The notes under the pieces: generated by a model | Database searches by the model: none | What the model saw: only the letters and a program-made list of their open reading frames with translations | Told to the model about the DNA's origin: nothing | Position numbers and translations under genes: made by a program | Source: UBA5066 sp048500275 | GTDB taxonomy: Bacteria > Acidobacteriota > Thermoanaerobaculia > UBA5066 | Length of the DNA stretch: 64,000 nucleotides | Direction: 5' to 3' | Assembly: GCA_048500275.1 (NCBI GenBank) | Contig: JASNYI010000001.1 | Location: forward strand, 62,001 to 126,000 | Part shown: one piece after another, positions 8,861 through 16,667 of the stretch | Layout of the letters: the number at the start of each line of letters is the position of its first letter | How positions within the stretch are numbered: position 1 is the stretch's first letter

Positions 8861-11800
8861 TCAGACCGGGACGACCCGGACCATCGTGTCGTAGAAGACC
8901 GCGCTTCCCCCGACGACGTCGGAGAGGGTCGTGTTCTTCATGTAGTCGTCGAGGCGCATCACCGCGTTCGGGTGGCAGCCCGCCGCGCGTCTCGGATCCC
9001 CCTTGACGACCTGTCCGTCCACGACCTGGTCGTCGGAGCCGTAGGACCAGTGGCCGTGCCCGAGCGTGAAGGTGGCGACGCCCGGGCGAATCCCCTCCGT
9101 GACCTTCACCGTGCCGACGATCGGCACGGTCCGGCCGTTCTTCAGATCCCAGACTCCCTGCGGGTTCGTCGCCGAGACGATGCGGGCCTTCTGTCCGTCC
9201 CGGAGGCCGAGGCGGTCGGCGTCCGAGGTGTGGACCTCGATGAAGTTCTCTGGACGAGGATCGAGGAGCCAGTAGTTCGAGATGGTCCGGCTCTTGGTCT
9301 GGAGGATCGAGCGGTTCGTGATGAGCTTGAGGTCGTAGCCGGCGGCGTCGTTTATCGGGCGGCCGAGCGAATCGGCGATCGGCAGGAACCCTGCGATGCC
9401 GCGCAGCGGCTTGCCGGTCATCGAGTTGTTCGCCGTGGCCGCCTTCTCGAGGTACAGGTTGACCAGCTTGCCGTACTTCGCCTTGACTTGCCCGCCGCTC
9501 CACGCCTCCGCGTAGCTCCACCACCGCCCGCCCCGGTTCAGGACGTAGATCGTCTTCCGCCACCAGGCATCCCCGACGGCCGCCTTCCACTTCTCGAAGT
9601 CGAAGACCGAGGCCGGAAGGTGCGCCCGGGCCGCGCGGAAGACCTCGACCTCCTCCTCGGTGGCGTCGGGTGCGACGTCGGTACCCGCGCTGCTGTCACC
9701 GAAGGCGACGTTGGCCACCATCTTGAGATAGAAGTCCTCGGGCCGCTTCAGGTCGACCCCGGCCTTGAAGCCGTTCGGGCCGAAGCCGGGCATCCCCATG
9801 TACTCGGCGAGGCCGAGGAAGACCGACTCCATCGAGATCGGCATCTGCTCGCCGAAGACCGTCACGGTCTCCGGAATTGGCGCGACCGCCGGCTGCCTGA
9901 CGGGGGAGACCCTGTGGGCGATCGCCGGGTGCGTCCGGTGGAACTCCCACCGCTCGAGATAGGTGAGGTCCGGGAAGAGATAGTCCGCGTAGGCGCCGGT
10001 CTCGCTGATGACGATGTCGGACGCGACGAAGAGCGGGATCTTGCTCGTGTCGGCGAGGATCGGGATGGTCGCGTGGCCCGCCGGCAGCGCGTAGACGGGC
10101 GCTCCCATGTAGAGGAAGTACGCCTTCACCGGGTAGGGGTAGGCGTCCCCCATCGAGGGAATGACCTCCTGGTAGACGTCGCTCGCGAGGGGGTACCAGG
10201 GGCGCCTGGTCGGGTACCCGCTGAAGAACGTGCTCTCCTCGTAGGTCGCCTCGCCGCGAATGATGTTCACGCCGAACGGCGTCATCCTCTTCGGATGGTC
10301 GCCGAGGGTGAAGGGCCGGCCGCTCCCTCCCGCCTCCGTGTAGCTGCCGGCGCCGTAGATCGCCCCTCCCTGCCAGTCGAGATTGCCGATCAGGAGGTTC
10401 AGGGCGTAGGTGGCCAGGACGTTGTAGAAGCCGTTCGTGTGCTGGGAGACGCCGCGGTGGATCTCGACGACGGCCTTCTTGCCGTGCGACGTGAACTCCT
10501 GCGCCAGTTCGGCGATGCCGCTCGCCGGCTGGTCGCACTCGGCGGCCCACTCGGCCATCGTCTTCGCCAGCGCCGCTTCCCTGAGGAGTTGGAGCCCCGA
10601 CTTGACCCTGATCCCCTGGATCGTCGTGTCGACGAAGAGGTCCCCTTCCGCGGCGTTCGTCGTGTCGCCCGACTTGAACTTTACCGGCGCGCCGGCCCGG
10701 TAGCAGACGAAGGTGTCGGCGTCCCCCTCGAGCCCGATTTCGGAGGCGCGGAGGAACTTCCCTGGCGTCCCGTCCGAGCCGATCTTCACGAGCCACGCGC
10801 CGTTCGACCAGGTCGGCTCGTTGTCGGCCGTCGCGGCCGCCTTGTTCGCGTTCTCGAGGTACTTCCTGTCGTAGCGCTGGTTCTCCAGGATCCAGCGGAT
10901 CATCCCCATCGCGAAGGCCGCGTCGGTCCCCGGCTTGATCGGGAACCAGCGGTCCGCCTTGCTGGCGATCGTCGAGAACCGCGGATCGATCACGGCGACC
11001 TTGAGGCGCTTCTCCGACAGCCCCTTCATGACCTTCGGGTTCTTCAGCGGCGGGCCGTAGTTCCCCTCGAGGATCGCCGCTCCCCAGTAGATGATGAACT
11101 CGGCGTGCGCGGTGTCCGCCATCCAGTACCACTTCGCCCCGCCGCTCCACTTCCCGCCGCTCGGCGCGTCGGCCATGGCCTTCGCCGCGAAGTAGATCGA
11201 GCCCTGGCAGACCGTCGTGTGTCCGTGGCCGTTCGCCGAGCCGAAGCTGTCCCTCCAGAACCGCGGGAAGAAGTCGCCCCGGCCGCCTTTCAGCCGGCCC
11301 CAGTTGAAGACGAGCTGGTTGTTCTTCGGGCCGTAGTCCGGGTGGTCGGGGTCGATGAGGACGTCGAGGTGGGCCGCGTGCCTGGCCTTGAACTCCGCCA
11401 CCGTCAGCTTCTTGCTGCGGATCAGGGCGACGTCGTCGGACATTGCCTTGGAGACCGCCGGGTCGCGAAGCGCCCAGATCGCCTTCAGGCCCTCGACGTT
11501 GCGGGTCTCCTCTCCCTTGACGTCGGCGAAGAGGGTGCCGCCGTCCGCGATCTCGCGGACCGCCTGGTCGAAGGGGATCGAGATCCACTTCCCCTCGCCG
11601 CGCTTGCCGGCGCGCTTGAGGACCTTCACGAAGCGGTACGGGTCGTACGTCGACTGGATGCCGGCCTGCCCCTTCGGGCAGGTGTGCCCGTGGACCTGCG
11701 CGGCCGAGGCGACCGGGGTCGTCCAGGGGATGTGCGGGTCCATCGTCCGCGGGCCGTAGGGGTTCCCCTCGACCTTCACCGCGACCCCGTCCTGGATCCG

Positions 11801-12049
11801 CACCTTGATCTCGCAGCCCGTGTTGCACTGGAGGCAGGTCGTGTAGACGTAGCTCCGGGGATCCGCCTCTTCGGAGGGCGGGAGGAAATCCGGGGAGCCC
11901 GAGGCCTCGTGCGCAGGCAGGATCGACCCCGCGCCGAGACCTGCCGCGAGGCCCCCGAGAAACGCCCCCGAGGAGAGCAGCTCGCGCCGAGTGGCATTCT
12001 TCTGCGTCACCGGGCCGCCCTTCTGCCGATCGTCGATTCCGGAAGTCAT
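8861..12049 (-). CDS. Molybdopterin oxidoreductase catalytic subunit (TtrA/ArrA/SrdA-like)
   Basis: The 1062-residue protein carries a Tat signal (ATRRELLSSGAFLGG, twin Arg at 21-22). A [4Fe-4S] site is formed by Cys72, Cys75, Cys79 and Cys124 (TTCLQCNTGCE, GHTCPKGQAG). Cys281 in TTVCQGS is the probable Mo ligand. Length and the long insert after the first cluster match the tetrathionate, arsenate and selenate reductase branch of the DMSO reductase superfamily. The best resemblance I recall is TtrA. The enzyme would use a bis-MGD cofactor and pass electrons to the adjacent iron-sulfur subunit. The start ATG 12049-12047 has AGGAGAAGG just upstream. The substrate cannot be fixed from sequence; the arsenic genes around it favour an arsenic or similar oxyanion. 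Confidence 0.88.
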   Translation of the reverse strand: MTSGIDDRQKGGPVTQKNATRRELLSSGAFLGGLAAGLGAGSILPAHEASGSPDFLPPSEEADPRSYVYTTCLQCNTGCEIKVRIQDGVAVKVEGNPYGPRTMDPHIPWTTPVASAAQVHGHTCPKGQAGIQSTYDPYRFVKVLKRAGKRGEGKWISIPFDQAVREIADGGTLFADVKGEETRNVEGLKAIWALRDPAVSKAMSDDVALIRSKKLTVAEFKARHAAHLDVLIDPDHPDYGPKNNQLVFNWGRLKGGRGDFFPRFWRDSFGSANGHGHTTVCQGSIYFAAKAMADAPSGGKWSGGAKWYWMADTAHAEFIIYWGAAILEGNYGPPLKNPKVMKGLSEKRLKVAVIDPRFSTIASKADRWFPIKPGTDAAFAMGMIRWILENQRYDRKYLENANKAAATADNEPTWSNGAWLVKIGSDGTPGKFLRASEIGLEGDADTFVCYRAGAPVKFKSGDTTNAAEGDLFVDTTIQGIRVKSGLQLLREAALAKTMAEWAAECDQPASGIAELAQEFTSHGKKAVVEIHRGVSQHTNGFYNVLATYALNLLIGNLDWQGGAIYGAGSYTEAGGSGRPFTLGDHPKRMTPFGVNIIRGEATYEESTFFSGYPTRRPWYPLASDVYQEVIPSMGDAYPYPVKAYFLYMGAPVYALPAGHATIPILADTSKIPLFVASDIVISETGAYADYLFPDLTYLERWEFHRTHPAIAHRVSPVRQPAVAPIPETVTVFGEQMPISMESVFLGLAEYMGMPGFGPNGFKAGVDLKRPEDFYLKMVANVAFGDSSAGTDVAPDATEEEVEVFRAARAHLPASVFDFEKWKAAVGDAWWRKTIYVLNRGGRWWSYAEAWSGGQVKAKYGKLVNLYLEKAATANNSMTGKPLRGIAGFLPIADSLGRPINDAAGYDLKLITNRSILQTKSRTISNYWLLDPRPENFIEVHTSDADRLGLRDGQKARIVSATNPQGVWDLKNGRTVPIVGTVKVTEGIRPGVATFTLGHGHWSYGSDDQVVDGQVVKGDPRRAAGCHPNAVMRLDDYMKNTTLSDVVGGSAVFYDTMVRVVPV

Positions 12050-12072
12050 CACCTTCTCCTCTCGGCTCTGGC

Positions 12073-13002
12073 TCAGTGGCAGGACGAGCAGGAGTACTGG
12101 CGGACCCGCTGCTCGAGCTTCTCTTCGACGTAATGCACGCGCGGCTCGATGCCGAGCTCCTCGTGGATCCGGATCGTCCGGTTCCGGCCCAGAAGCTCGC
12201 TCACGAGGCTCTTCGAATCGGAGACGTCGCCGAAGGCCATGGCGCTGCACATGCAGCTCGCGACGCAGGCCGGCAGCATCCCCGCCTCCAGCCTGTGGAG
12301 GCAGAAGTGGCACTTACGGGCGGCCCCCTTGGGGAAGCTCCCGGTAGCGCGGTTCCACTCGCCCTGGTATTCGACGAACGTGCGCTTCTCGTAGGCCTGC
12401 ACGGCGGGAGTGCCCGACGTGAAGAACTTCCCCTCGTCGACGTGGACCGCTCTGTAAGGGCACGCCTCGGCGGCCTTCTGCGCGAAGGTGCCGGTGAGCT
12501 TCCTGTAATCGAACTCGACGATCCCGTCCGGGCGCTTCAGGATCATCCCCGCCGGCACGGCCCGCTGGCAGGGCGGGTCGTCGCACTGCACGCAGTTCGT
12601 CGGCATGAAGACCTGGGTCACTTCGGGGTAGCGACCCGCCATTGCCTCCGGGACGCGGCGGTAGCTTCCCTCCGGGCCCGTCACGTTCTCGGCCCGGCAG
12701 GAGACCGTACAGGTGTTGCAGCCGGTGCACCGGCGCGGGTCGATGACCATGGCCCACCGCCGCGACGACAGCGGACGAGACAGCGCTGCCTGCAGATCGG
12801 CCTGCATCCGCACGATGTCGCTGCCCGGAACCACGGGGAGCGGCGCCGCGCCAGGCGGGCCGGCCTCGGCGCTCTTCGCGCGGAGGAGCCCTCCGGCCGA
12901 AAGCCAGGCCATCCCGCTCGCAACCCCACCGGCGAGCCATCCGAGGAGGCTCCGCCGGGACGGAGCGCCCGGCGACGGAACCAAGGTTTCCTCGTTACTC
13001 AT
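12073..13002 (-). CDS. Iron-sulfur electron-transfer subunit (TtrB/ArrB/DmsB-like), Tat-exported
   Basis: The 309-residue protein has a twin-arginine signal (SRRSLLGWLAGG, Arg16-Arg17). It then has four ferredoxin-type cysteine groups: CTGCNTCTVSC (from residue 92), CVQCDDPPC, ACPYRAV, and CHFCLHRLEAGMLPACVASC. These would hold up to four [4Fe-4S] clusters, as in TtrB, ArrB and DmsB. The gene precedes the catalytic subunit by 23 bp. ATG at 13002-13000 is chosen over an in-frame ATG six codons upstream because AGGAGGG lies 5 bp before it. Unusually, the last five residues are CSSCH, a c-type heme-attachment motif at the extreme C-terminus. No membrane quinol-oxidising subunit is encoded nearby. 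Confidence 0.92.
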   Translation of the reverse strand: MSNEETLVPSPGAPSRRSLLGWLAGGVASGMAWLSAGGLLRAKSAEAGPPGAAPLPVVPGSDIVRMQADLQAALSRPLSSRRWAMVIDPRRCTGCNTCTVSCRAENVTGPEGSYRRVPEAMAGRYPEVTQVFMPTNCVQCDDPPCQRAVPAGMILKRPDGIVEFDYRKLTGTFAQKAAEACPYRAVHVDEGKFFTSGTPAVQAYEKRTFVEYQGEWNRATGSFPKGAARKCHFCLHRLEAGMLPACVASCMCSAMAFGDVSDSKSLVSELLGRNRTIRIHEELGIEPRVHYVEEKLEQRVRQYSCSSCH

Positions 13003-13037
13003 GAATCCCTCCTGCAGCACGGCATCGCGACCGGGAG

Positions 13038-13053
13038 TGCAGTGCGCGTGCCA
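13038..13053 (-). promoter_or_regulatory. Sigma-54 (-24/-12) promoter of the molybdoenzyme operon
   Basis: On the minus strand the sequence is TGGCACGCGCACTGCA. It matches the sigma-54 consensus TGGCACG-N4-TTGCW at all but one fixed position, with the invariant GG-N10-GC spacing. It lies 36-51 bp before the start codon of the iron-sulfur subunit, giving a predicted leader of about 25 nt with a strong ribosome-binding site. The operon it would drive ends in a sigma-54 activator, so an autoregulated circuit is likely. Confidence 0.75.
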
Positions 13054-13184
13054 GAGCCGCAGACGCGGCCCGTTCCCCGCGCGGGACCCCGCATCGGCGC
13101 AGCGCAGTGCCTTTCCAAGCCGGCCCAGGGCCTCCTGCGGAGAAGCGTTCGCGAAATCGGCCCGCCGAAGCTCAGCTCGCGCCC

Positions 13185-13219
13185 GTTACCGACCCGTAAC
13201 GACGTTTCGGGCCGGTAAC
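13185..13219. promoter_or_regulatory. Two tandem 16-bp palindromes, candidate enhancer site
   Basis: GTTACCGACCCGTAAC (13185-13200) is a perfect 5-bp inverted repeat with a 6-bp spacer. GTTTCGGGCCGGTAAC (13204-13219) has the same layout with one arm mismatch. Their centres are 19 bp apart. They lie about 150 bp upstream of the sigma-54 promoter at 13038-13053, the usual place for NtrC-type activator binding. Assignment to the response regulator at 2017-3357 is inference. Confidence 0.55.
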
Positions 13220-13257
13220 ATCCGGGCGGCCCCATGAGCCTCGACTCTGAACCGGGC

Positions 13258-13288
13258 TCGACATTTATCCATCAAGAATCTATGATTC
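13258..13288 (+). promoter_or_regulatory. Sigma-70 promoter with overlapping ArsR-like operator, arsEPFG operon
   Basis: TCGACA (13258-13263) and TATGAT (13281-13286) are separated by 17 bp and form a good vegetative promoter. ATCAAGAATCTATGAT (13271-13286), containing the palindrome GAATC-TAT-GATTC, overlaps the -10 box. It shares 12 of 16 bases with ATCGAGAATTCTTGAT upstream of arsM (23537). This suggests repression by an ArsR-family protein and induction by arsenicals. The predicted transcript starts near 13293. Confidence 0.6.
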
Positions 13289-13350
13289 GTGTTCGGGCGA
13301 ACTGAGGGCGGGCGTCTCCCGCCTCAACCCCCGACGAAAGGACTCCCCCG

Positions 13351-13602
13351 ATGGAAACGACCAAAAGGAAGATCGAGATCCTCGGCCCCGGCTGCACCCG
13401 CTGCAGGGAGACGTTCCGCGTCGTCTCCCACGTCGTCGAGACCGAGAAGCTCCCGTTCACGGTCGAGAAGGTCGAGGGGATGGACCGGATGATCGAGCTC
13501 GGCCTCCTCGCCACCCCCGGCGTCGCCGTGGAGGGAAAAGTGATCTTCTCCGGCCGGATTCCGAAAGCCGAGGAGCTCCGGGCCGCCCTGGCGGCGCTCT
13601 GA
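13351..13602 (+). CDS. arsE: Small thioredoxin-fold protein (ArsE-like)
   Basis: The 83-residue protein has the active-site motif CTRC in the segment KIEILGPGCTRCRET, and the TPGVAVEGKVIFSGR segment of the redox-active disulfide protein 2 (MTH895-like) family. It is cytoplasmic, without a signal peptide. It begins a plus-strand operon with an ArsP-like permease, an ArsF-like protein and an ArsG-like transporter. In Shewanella the arsEFG set confers resistance to nitro- and aminophenyl arsenicals, with ArsE as a thioredoxin-like partner. The symbol is given from that context; the fold assignment is firmer than the specific role. Confidence 0.8.
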   Translation: METTKRKIEILGPGCTRCRETFRVVSHVVETEKLPFTVEKVEGMDRMIELGLLATPGVAVEGKVIFSGRIPKAEELRAALAAL

Positions 13603-13657
13603 TGCCGCAGACGGCGGCCGGCCGGCAGACGACGCCCGCCACGTCCGGGGGCCTCCG

Positions 13658-14845
13658 ATGAAGGAACGGACGAAGCTCCTCCTCATCGTCGCGGTCTTCC
13701 TCGGCGCGTATTTCCTGCCTGTCGAGAGCACCCGTTTCCAGCGGGCGGTCCCCGAGGGGTTCGTCCTCCTGCGCGACTACGCGCGGGAGCACGTCCTCCT
13801 CTGCCTCGTCCCGGCCTTCTTCATCGCCGGCGCGATCGGCCAGTTCGTCAGCCAGGGCGCCGTCATGAAGTACCTCGGCGCGACGGCGAAGCGACCGGTC
13901 GCCTACGGCGTCGCCTCCGCCTCGGGCGGCATCCTCGCCGTCTGCTCCTGCACCGTCCTCCCCCTCTTCGGGAGCATCTACAGGCGAGGGGCCGGCCTCG
14001 GGCCGGCCTCGGCGTTCCTCTACTCGGGGCCCGCGATCAACATTCTCGCGATGATCCTGACGGCGCGCGTCCTGGGCCTCGAGCTGGGCGTCGCCCGGAT
14101 CGTCGGGGCCGTCGTCTTCGCCGTCGTCATCGGACTCCTCATGGCGCTGATCTTCCGGAAGGAAGAAGCCGAACGGGCTTCCAACGGCCCCGACCCGTTC
14201 GCCGCCGCGGGCGCGGCCGCGCGAGCGACCGAACGGCAGCCCTGGCAGGACGCCGCCTTCCTCGGGTCGATGGTCGCCCTCCTCGTCTTCGCGAACTGGG
14301 GAGCCCCGAACCGCGAGGTCGGCTTCTTCGCCGCGGTCCACGGCGTCCGGTGGTACCTGGTGGCGGCCGCCGCCGCGGCGCTCGCCTGCATGATGGTCCG
14401 CTGGTACGACCGCGAGGAGCTCCGGCTCTGGGTCCTCGGCTCGTGGGAGTTCGCCAAGCAGATCCTCCCGCTCCTCCTCGGCGGCGTCCTCGTCGCCGGG
14501 TGGCTCATGGGGCGGCCGGGGCAGGACTCCGGCCTGATGCCCGACGCCTGGGTCGCTGGGGCCGTCGGCGGCAACTCCCTCGCCGCAAATTTCCTCGCCT
14601 CCCTCGCCGGGGCGCTCATGTACTTCGCCACCCTCACCGAGATCCCGATCCTCCAGGGCCTCCTCGGCTCCGGCATGGGAAAGGGGCCTGCCCTCGCCCT
14701 CCTCCTCGCCGGCCCGGCCCTCTCCCTTCCCAGCATGATCGTCATCCGCTCCTACCTCGGGACGAAGAAGACGGTCGTCTACGTCGCCCTCGTCGTCGTC
14801 ATGTCCACGATCACAGGCACCGTTTTCGGAGCGTTCGCGTCATGA
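13658..14845 (+). CDS. arsP: ArsP-type permease (PF03773), organoarsenical efflux
   Basis: The 395-residue polytopic membrane protein has the family core ILAVCSCTVLPLFGSIYRRG and LGPASAFLYSGPAINILAM. The CSC cysteines are the residues proposed to bind trivalent organoarsenicals in ArsP. A second repeat half (residues about 260-390) contains FATLTEIPILQG. ArsP exports methylarsenite and trivalent roxarsone-type compounds. The stop overlaps the next start (ATGA). Its place between arsE-like and arsF-like genes supports the organoarsenical role. PF03773 also contains permeases of unknown substrate. Confidence 0.88.
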   Translation: MKERTKLLLIVAVFLGAYFLPVESTRFQRAVPEGFVLLRDYAREHVLLCLVPAFFIAGAIGQFVSQGAVMKYLGATAKRPVAYGVASASGGILAVCSCTVLPLFGSIYRRGAGLGPASAFLYSGPAINILAMILTARVLGLELGVARIVGAVVFAVVIGLLMALIFRKEEAERASNGPDPFAAAGAAARATERQPWQDAAFLGSMVALLVFANWGAPNREVGFFAAVHGVRWYLVAAAAAALACMMVRWYDREELRLWVLGSWEFAKQILPLLLGGVLVAGWLMGRPGQDSGLMPDAWVAGAVGGNSLAANFLASLAGALMYFATLTEIPILQGLLGSGMGKGPALALLLAGPALSLPSMIVIRSYLGTKKTVVYVALVVVMSTITGTVFGAFAS

Positions 14846-15345
14846 GAATCGGGAAGAAGCACCTCGTCACCGGAGCCCTCCTCGCGTTCGTCGCCGTCAC
14901 CGGCGTCACGCTCGCCCTGAAGGAGACCGCCCACGCCCGCGCCGTGGCGGAGGCGGGGTCCGCTGCCGTCCCCGCAGAGGCCGCGCGAACGGCGCCGGCC
15001 GAGAAGCCGGCGACGGTCTTCGTCACCTACTTCCACACGACGGCCCGGTGCGTGTCGTGCCTGAAGATCGAGGACCTGACGAATGCGACGATGGTCGAGC
15101 GGTTCGCCGCGCCGATCGCCGAGAAGCGGGTCGTGTGGCGGTCGGTGAACATCGACGAGCCGGCGAACGCGCACTACGCGAAGGACTACGCGCTCCACAC
15201 GAAGTCCGTCGTCGTCTCGGAGGTGAAAGGCGGCTCCGAGGTCCGCTGGAAGAACCTCGACCGTGTCTGGCACCTCCTCGGCGATCCCGAGTCGTTCCAG
15301 GCGTACGTCGAGCGGGAGGTGCGGGCCTACCTGGAGAGGGCGTGA
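14842..15345 (+). CDS. arsF: ArsF-family protein (nitrophenylarsenical nitroreductase subunit)
   Basis: The 167-residue protein has an N-terminal hydrophobic signal or anchor (about residues 7-25). An Ala-rich linker leads to a thioredoxin-like domain beginning VFVTYFHTTARCVSCLKIE. The TTARCVSC motif is the hallmark of the ArsF family, implicated with ArsE in reducing nitrophenyl arsenicals to aminophenyl forms. Start ATG at 14842 overlaps the arsP stop by 4 bp. The next gene overlaps this stop in the same way (GTGA), so arsP, arsF and arsG look translationally coupled. The biochemical role is taken from the family. Confidence 0.82.
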   Translation: MRIGKKHLVTGALLAFVAVTGVTLALKETAHARAVAEAGSAAVPAEAARTAPAEKPATVFVTYFHTTARCVSCLKIEDLTNATMVERFAAPIAEKRVVWRSVNIDEPANAHYAKDYALHTKSVVVSEVKGGSEVRWKNLDRVWHLLGDPESFQAYVEREVRAYLERA

Positions 15346-16031
15346 CGCCCGACCTGGCACCGGCCGTGGCGACGGCCCTCTGGCTCGGCGTCCTGACGTC
15401 TATCAGCCCCTGCCCGCTCGCGACGAACATCGCCGCGGTCTCCTACATCGCGCGCCGCGTCGACCGCCCGCGCGTCGTCCTCCTCTCGGCCTTCAGCTAC
15501 TCGCTCGGCCGCGCCCTCGCCTACGCCGCGGTGAGCGCCGTCGTCGTCCTCGGCCTCCTCTCCGTCCCCGGTGTCTCGCAGTTCCTCCAGCGCTACATGA
15601 ACAAGCTGCTGGGGCCGCTCCTCGTCCTCGTCGGGATGTACCTCCTCGGCCTCCTCTCGGCCGGGCTCTCGACGACGGCCGGGAGCGAAGAGCTGCGGAA
15701 GAAGGCGGCCGACGGGGGTGCCCTCGGCGCGCTCCTCCTCGGCGCCCTCTTCGCCCTCTCCTTCTGCCCCGTCTCCGCGGCCCTCTTCTTCGGGAGCCTC
15801 GTGCCGCTCTCGCTCCAGCACGGGTCGAAGGTCGTCCTCCCGGTCGTCTACGGCCTCGGGACGGCGCTTCCCGTCGTCCTCCTCGCCCTCGTCGCCACGG
15901 GCGGGACGAAAGCGCTCGGCGCGGCGATGAAGAAGGTGGGGACGTTCGAGGTCTGGGCGAGGCGGATCACAGGCGTCGTCTTCGTCGCCGTCGGGATCTA
16001 TCTTTCCGTGCGGTTCGTCTTCCTCGGCTGA
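15342..16031 (+). CDS. arsG: ArsG-family aromatic arsenical efflux permease (CcdA/DsbD-like)
   Basis: The 229-residue membrane protein has about six helices of the DsbD/CcdA transmembrane fold. Key motifs are LTSISPCPLATNIAA (helix 1) and ALSFCPVSAALFFGS (helix 4), each with a conserved Cys-Pro. ArsG-family transporters in arsEFG operons export trivalent aminobenzyl arsenicals. Start GTG at 15342 overlaps the arsF stop. A CcdA-like role in disulfide delivery to the ArsF thioredoxin domain is a reasonable alternative. A terminator-like hairpin follows the gene at once. Confidence 0.85.
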   Translation: MTPDLAPAVATALWLGVLTSISPCPLATNIAAVSYIARRVDRPRVVLLSAFSYSLGRALAYAAVSAVVVLGLLSVPGVSQFLQRYMNKLLGPLLVLVGMYLLGLLSAGLSTTAGSEELRKKAADGGALGALLLGALFALSFCPVSAALFFGSLVPLSLQHGSKVVLPVVYGLGTALPVVLLALVATGGTKALGAAMKKVGTFEVWARRITGVVFVAVGIYLSVRFVFLG

Positions 16032-16037
16032 GGCGCG

Positions 16038-16059
16038 GAGCGGGGCGAACACCCCGCTC
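16038..16059. terminator. Hairpin between convergent genes
   Basis: GAGCGGGG-CGAACA-CCCCGCTC forms a perfect 8-bp stem with a 6-nt loop, 7 bp after the arsG stop and just before the end of the convergent lipoprotein gene. It is followed by a T/C-rich rather than a T-run tract. It may act in both directions. Confidence 0.6.
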
Positions 16060-16076
16060 TCCCCCCCCCCGGCCGC

Positions 16077-16667
16077 TCAGGGCTCGGGCGCCTGCCCCTG
16101 CAGCGCCTCGGCGAGGCAGCGGACCGCCTGGATCGCGTTGCCCGTGGCCAGCCCGCGGCTGTACTGGACGAACCCGAACTTCGCCTGGGCCTGCTGGCAC
16201 GGCGTGCAACCGGGACCGGTCTGCTCGGCGTCGGGCGCCTTCATCCCGTACTCGGCCAGGGAGTGCCCGACGGCCTTCACCGTCGTCCCGGCGTCTCCGG
16301 CCAGGAGCGAGACCTCCACGACCGCGCTCTCCGGCCGGGCGGCGTGCGCGTCGGCGAGGAGAACGAGGCGCGCCGACCGGCCTGGCTCGTCCTCGCGCGA
16401 GCTGACGAAGGCGAGGTTGCAGGCGGCTGCCGCGGCGACGACCTCGCTCGCGGCAGGACCGATCCCGACGGCCAGCTCGACCGTCCTCGCCGTCGGGTCG
16501 GAGCCGGCGGAGGCGCAGCCCGGCGCCGAGGCGAGCACGACGGCCCCGGCGAGGACTCCGGCGAGACGGGCGGCGCGACTCCCTGCTCTCGCGACGGTCG
16601 CGCGGCCGGCCCCGTGCTCGAGGAGCGTCGTGTCCTTCTTCTTCCGATGGGTCCTCTCTCTCGTCAT
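16077..16667 (-). CDS. Hypothetical lipoprotein-like protein
   Basis: I do not recognise this 196-residue protein. The N-terminus is basic and followed by a hydrophobic stretch ending VVLASAPGCASAG, which resembles a lipobox (APGC, Cys near residue 52). This suggests a lipid-anchored periplasmic protein. The mature part is Ala-rich and has a late CTPC motif (residues about 155-158), a possible redox or metal pair. Codon use matches neighbouring genes. It lies convergent to arsG. The start may be further downstream, nearer the signal peptide. Confidence 0.55.
   Translation of the reverse strand: MTRERTHRKKKDTTLLEHGAGRATVARAGSRAARLAGVLAGAVVLASAPGCASAGSDPTARTVELAVGIGPAASEVVAAAAACNLAFVSSREDEPGRSARLVLLADAHAARPESAVVEVSLLAGDAGTTVKAVGHSLAEYGMKAPDAEQTGPGCTPCQQAQAKFGFVQYSRGLATGNAIQAVRCLAEALQGQAPEP

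Noticed and set aside
8861..12049. Arsenite oxidase AioA as the identity of the molybdoenzyme
   Set aside because: AioA has a 3Fe-4S site and no protein ligand to Mo. This protein has four cysteines for a 4Fe-4S cluster and a Cys at the expected Mo position, as in the TtrA/ArrA branch.
8702..12133. An open frame of 1143 codons on the plus strand opposite the molybdoenzyme gene
   Set aside because: Its translation is a low-complexity Arg/Val/Asp-rich sequence typical of the antisense strand of a GC-rich gene, while the minus strand shows clear cofactor motifs.
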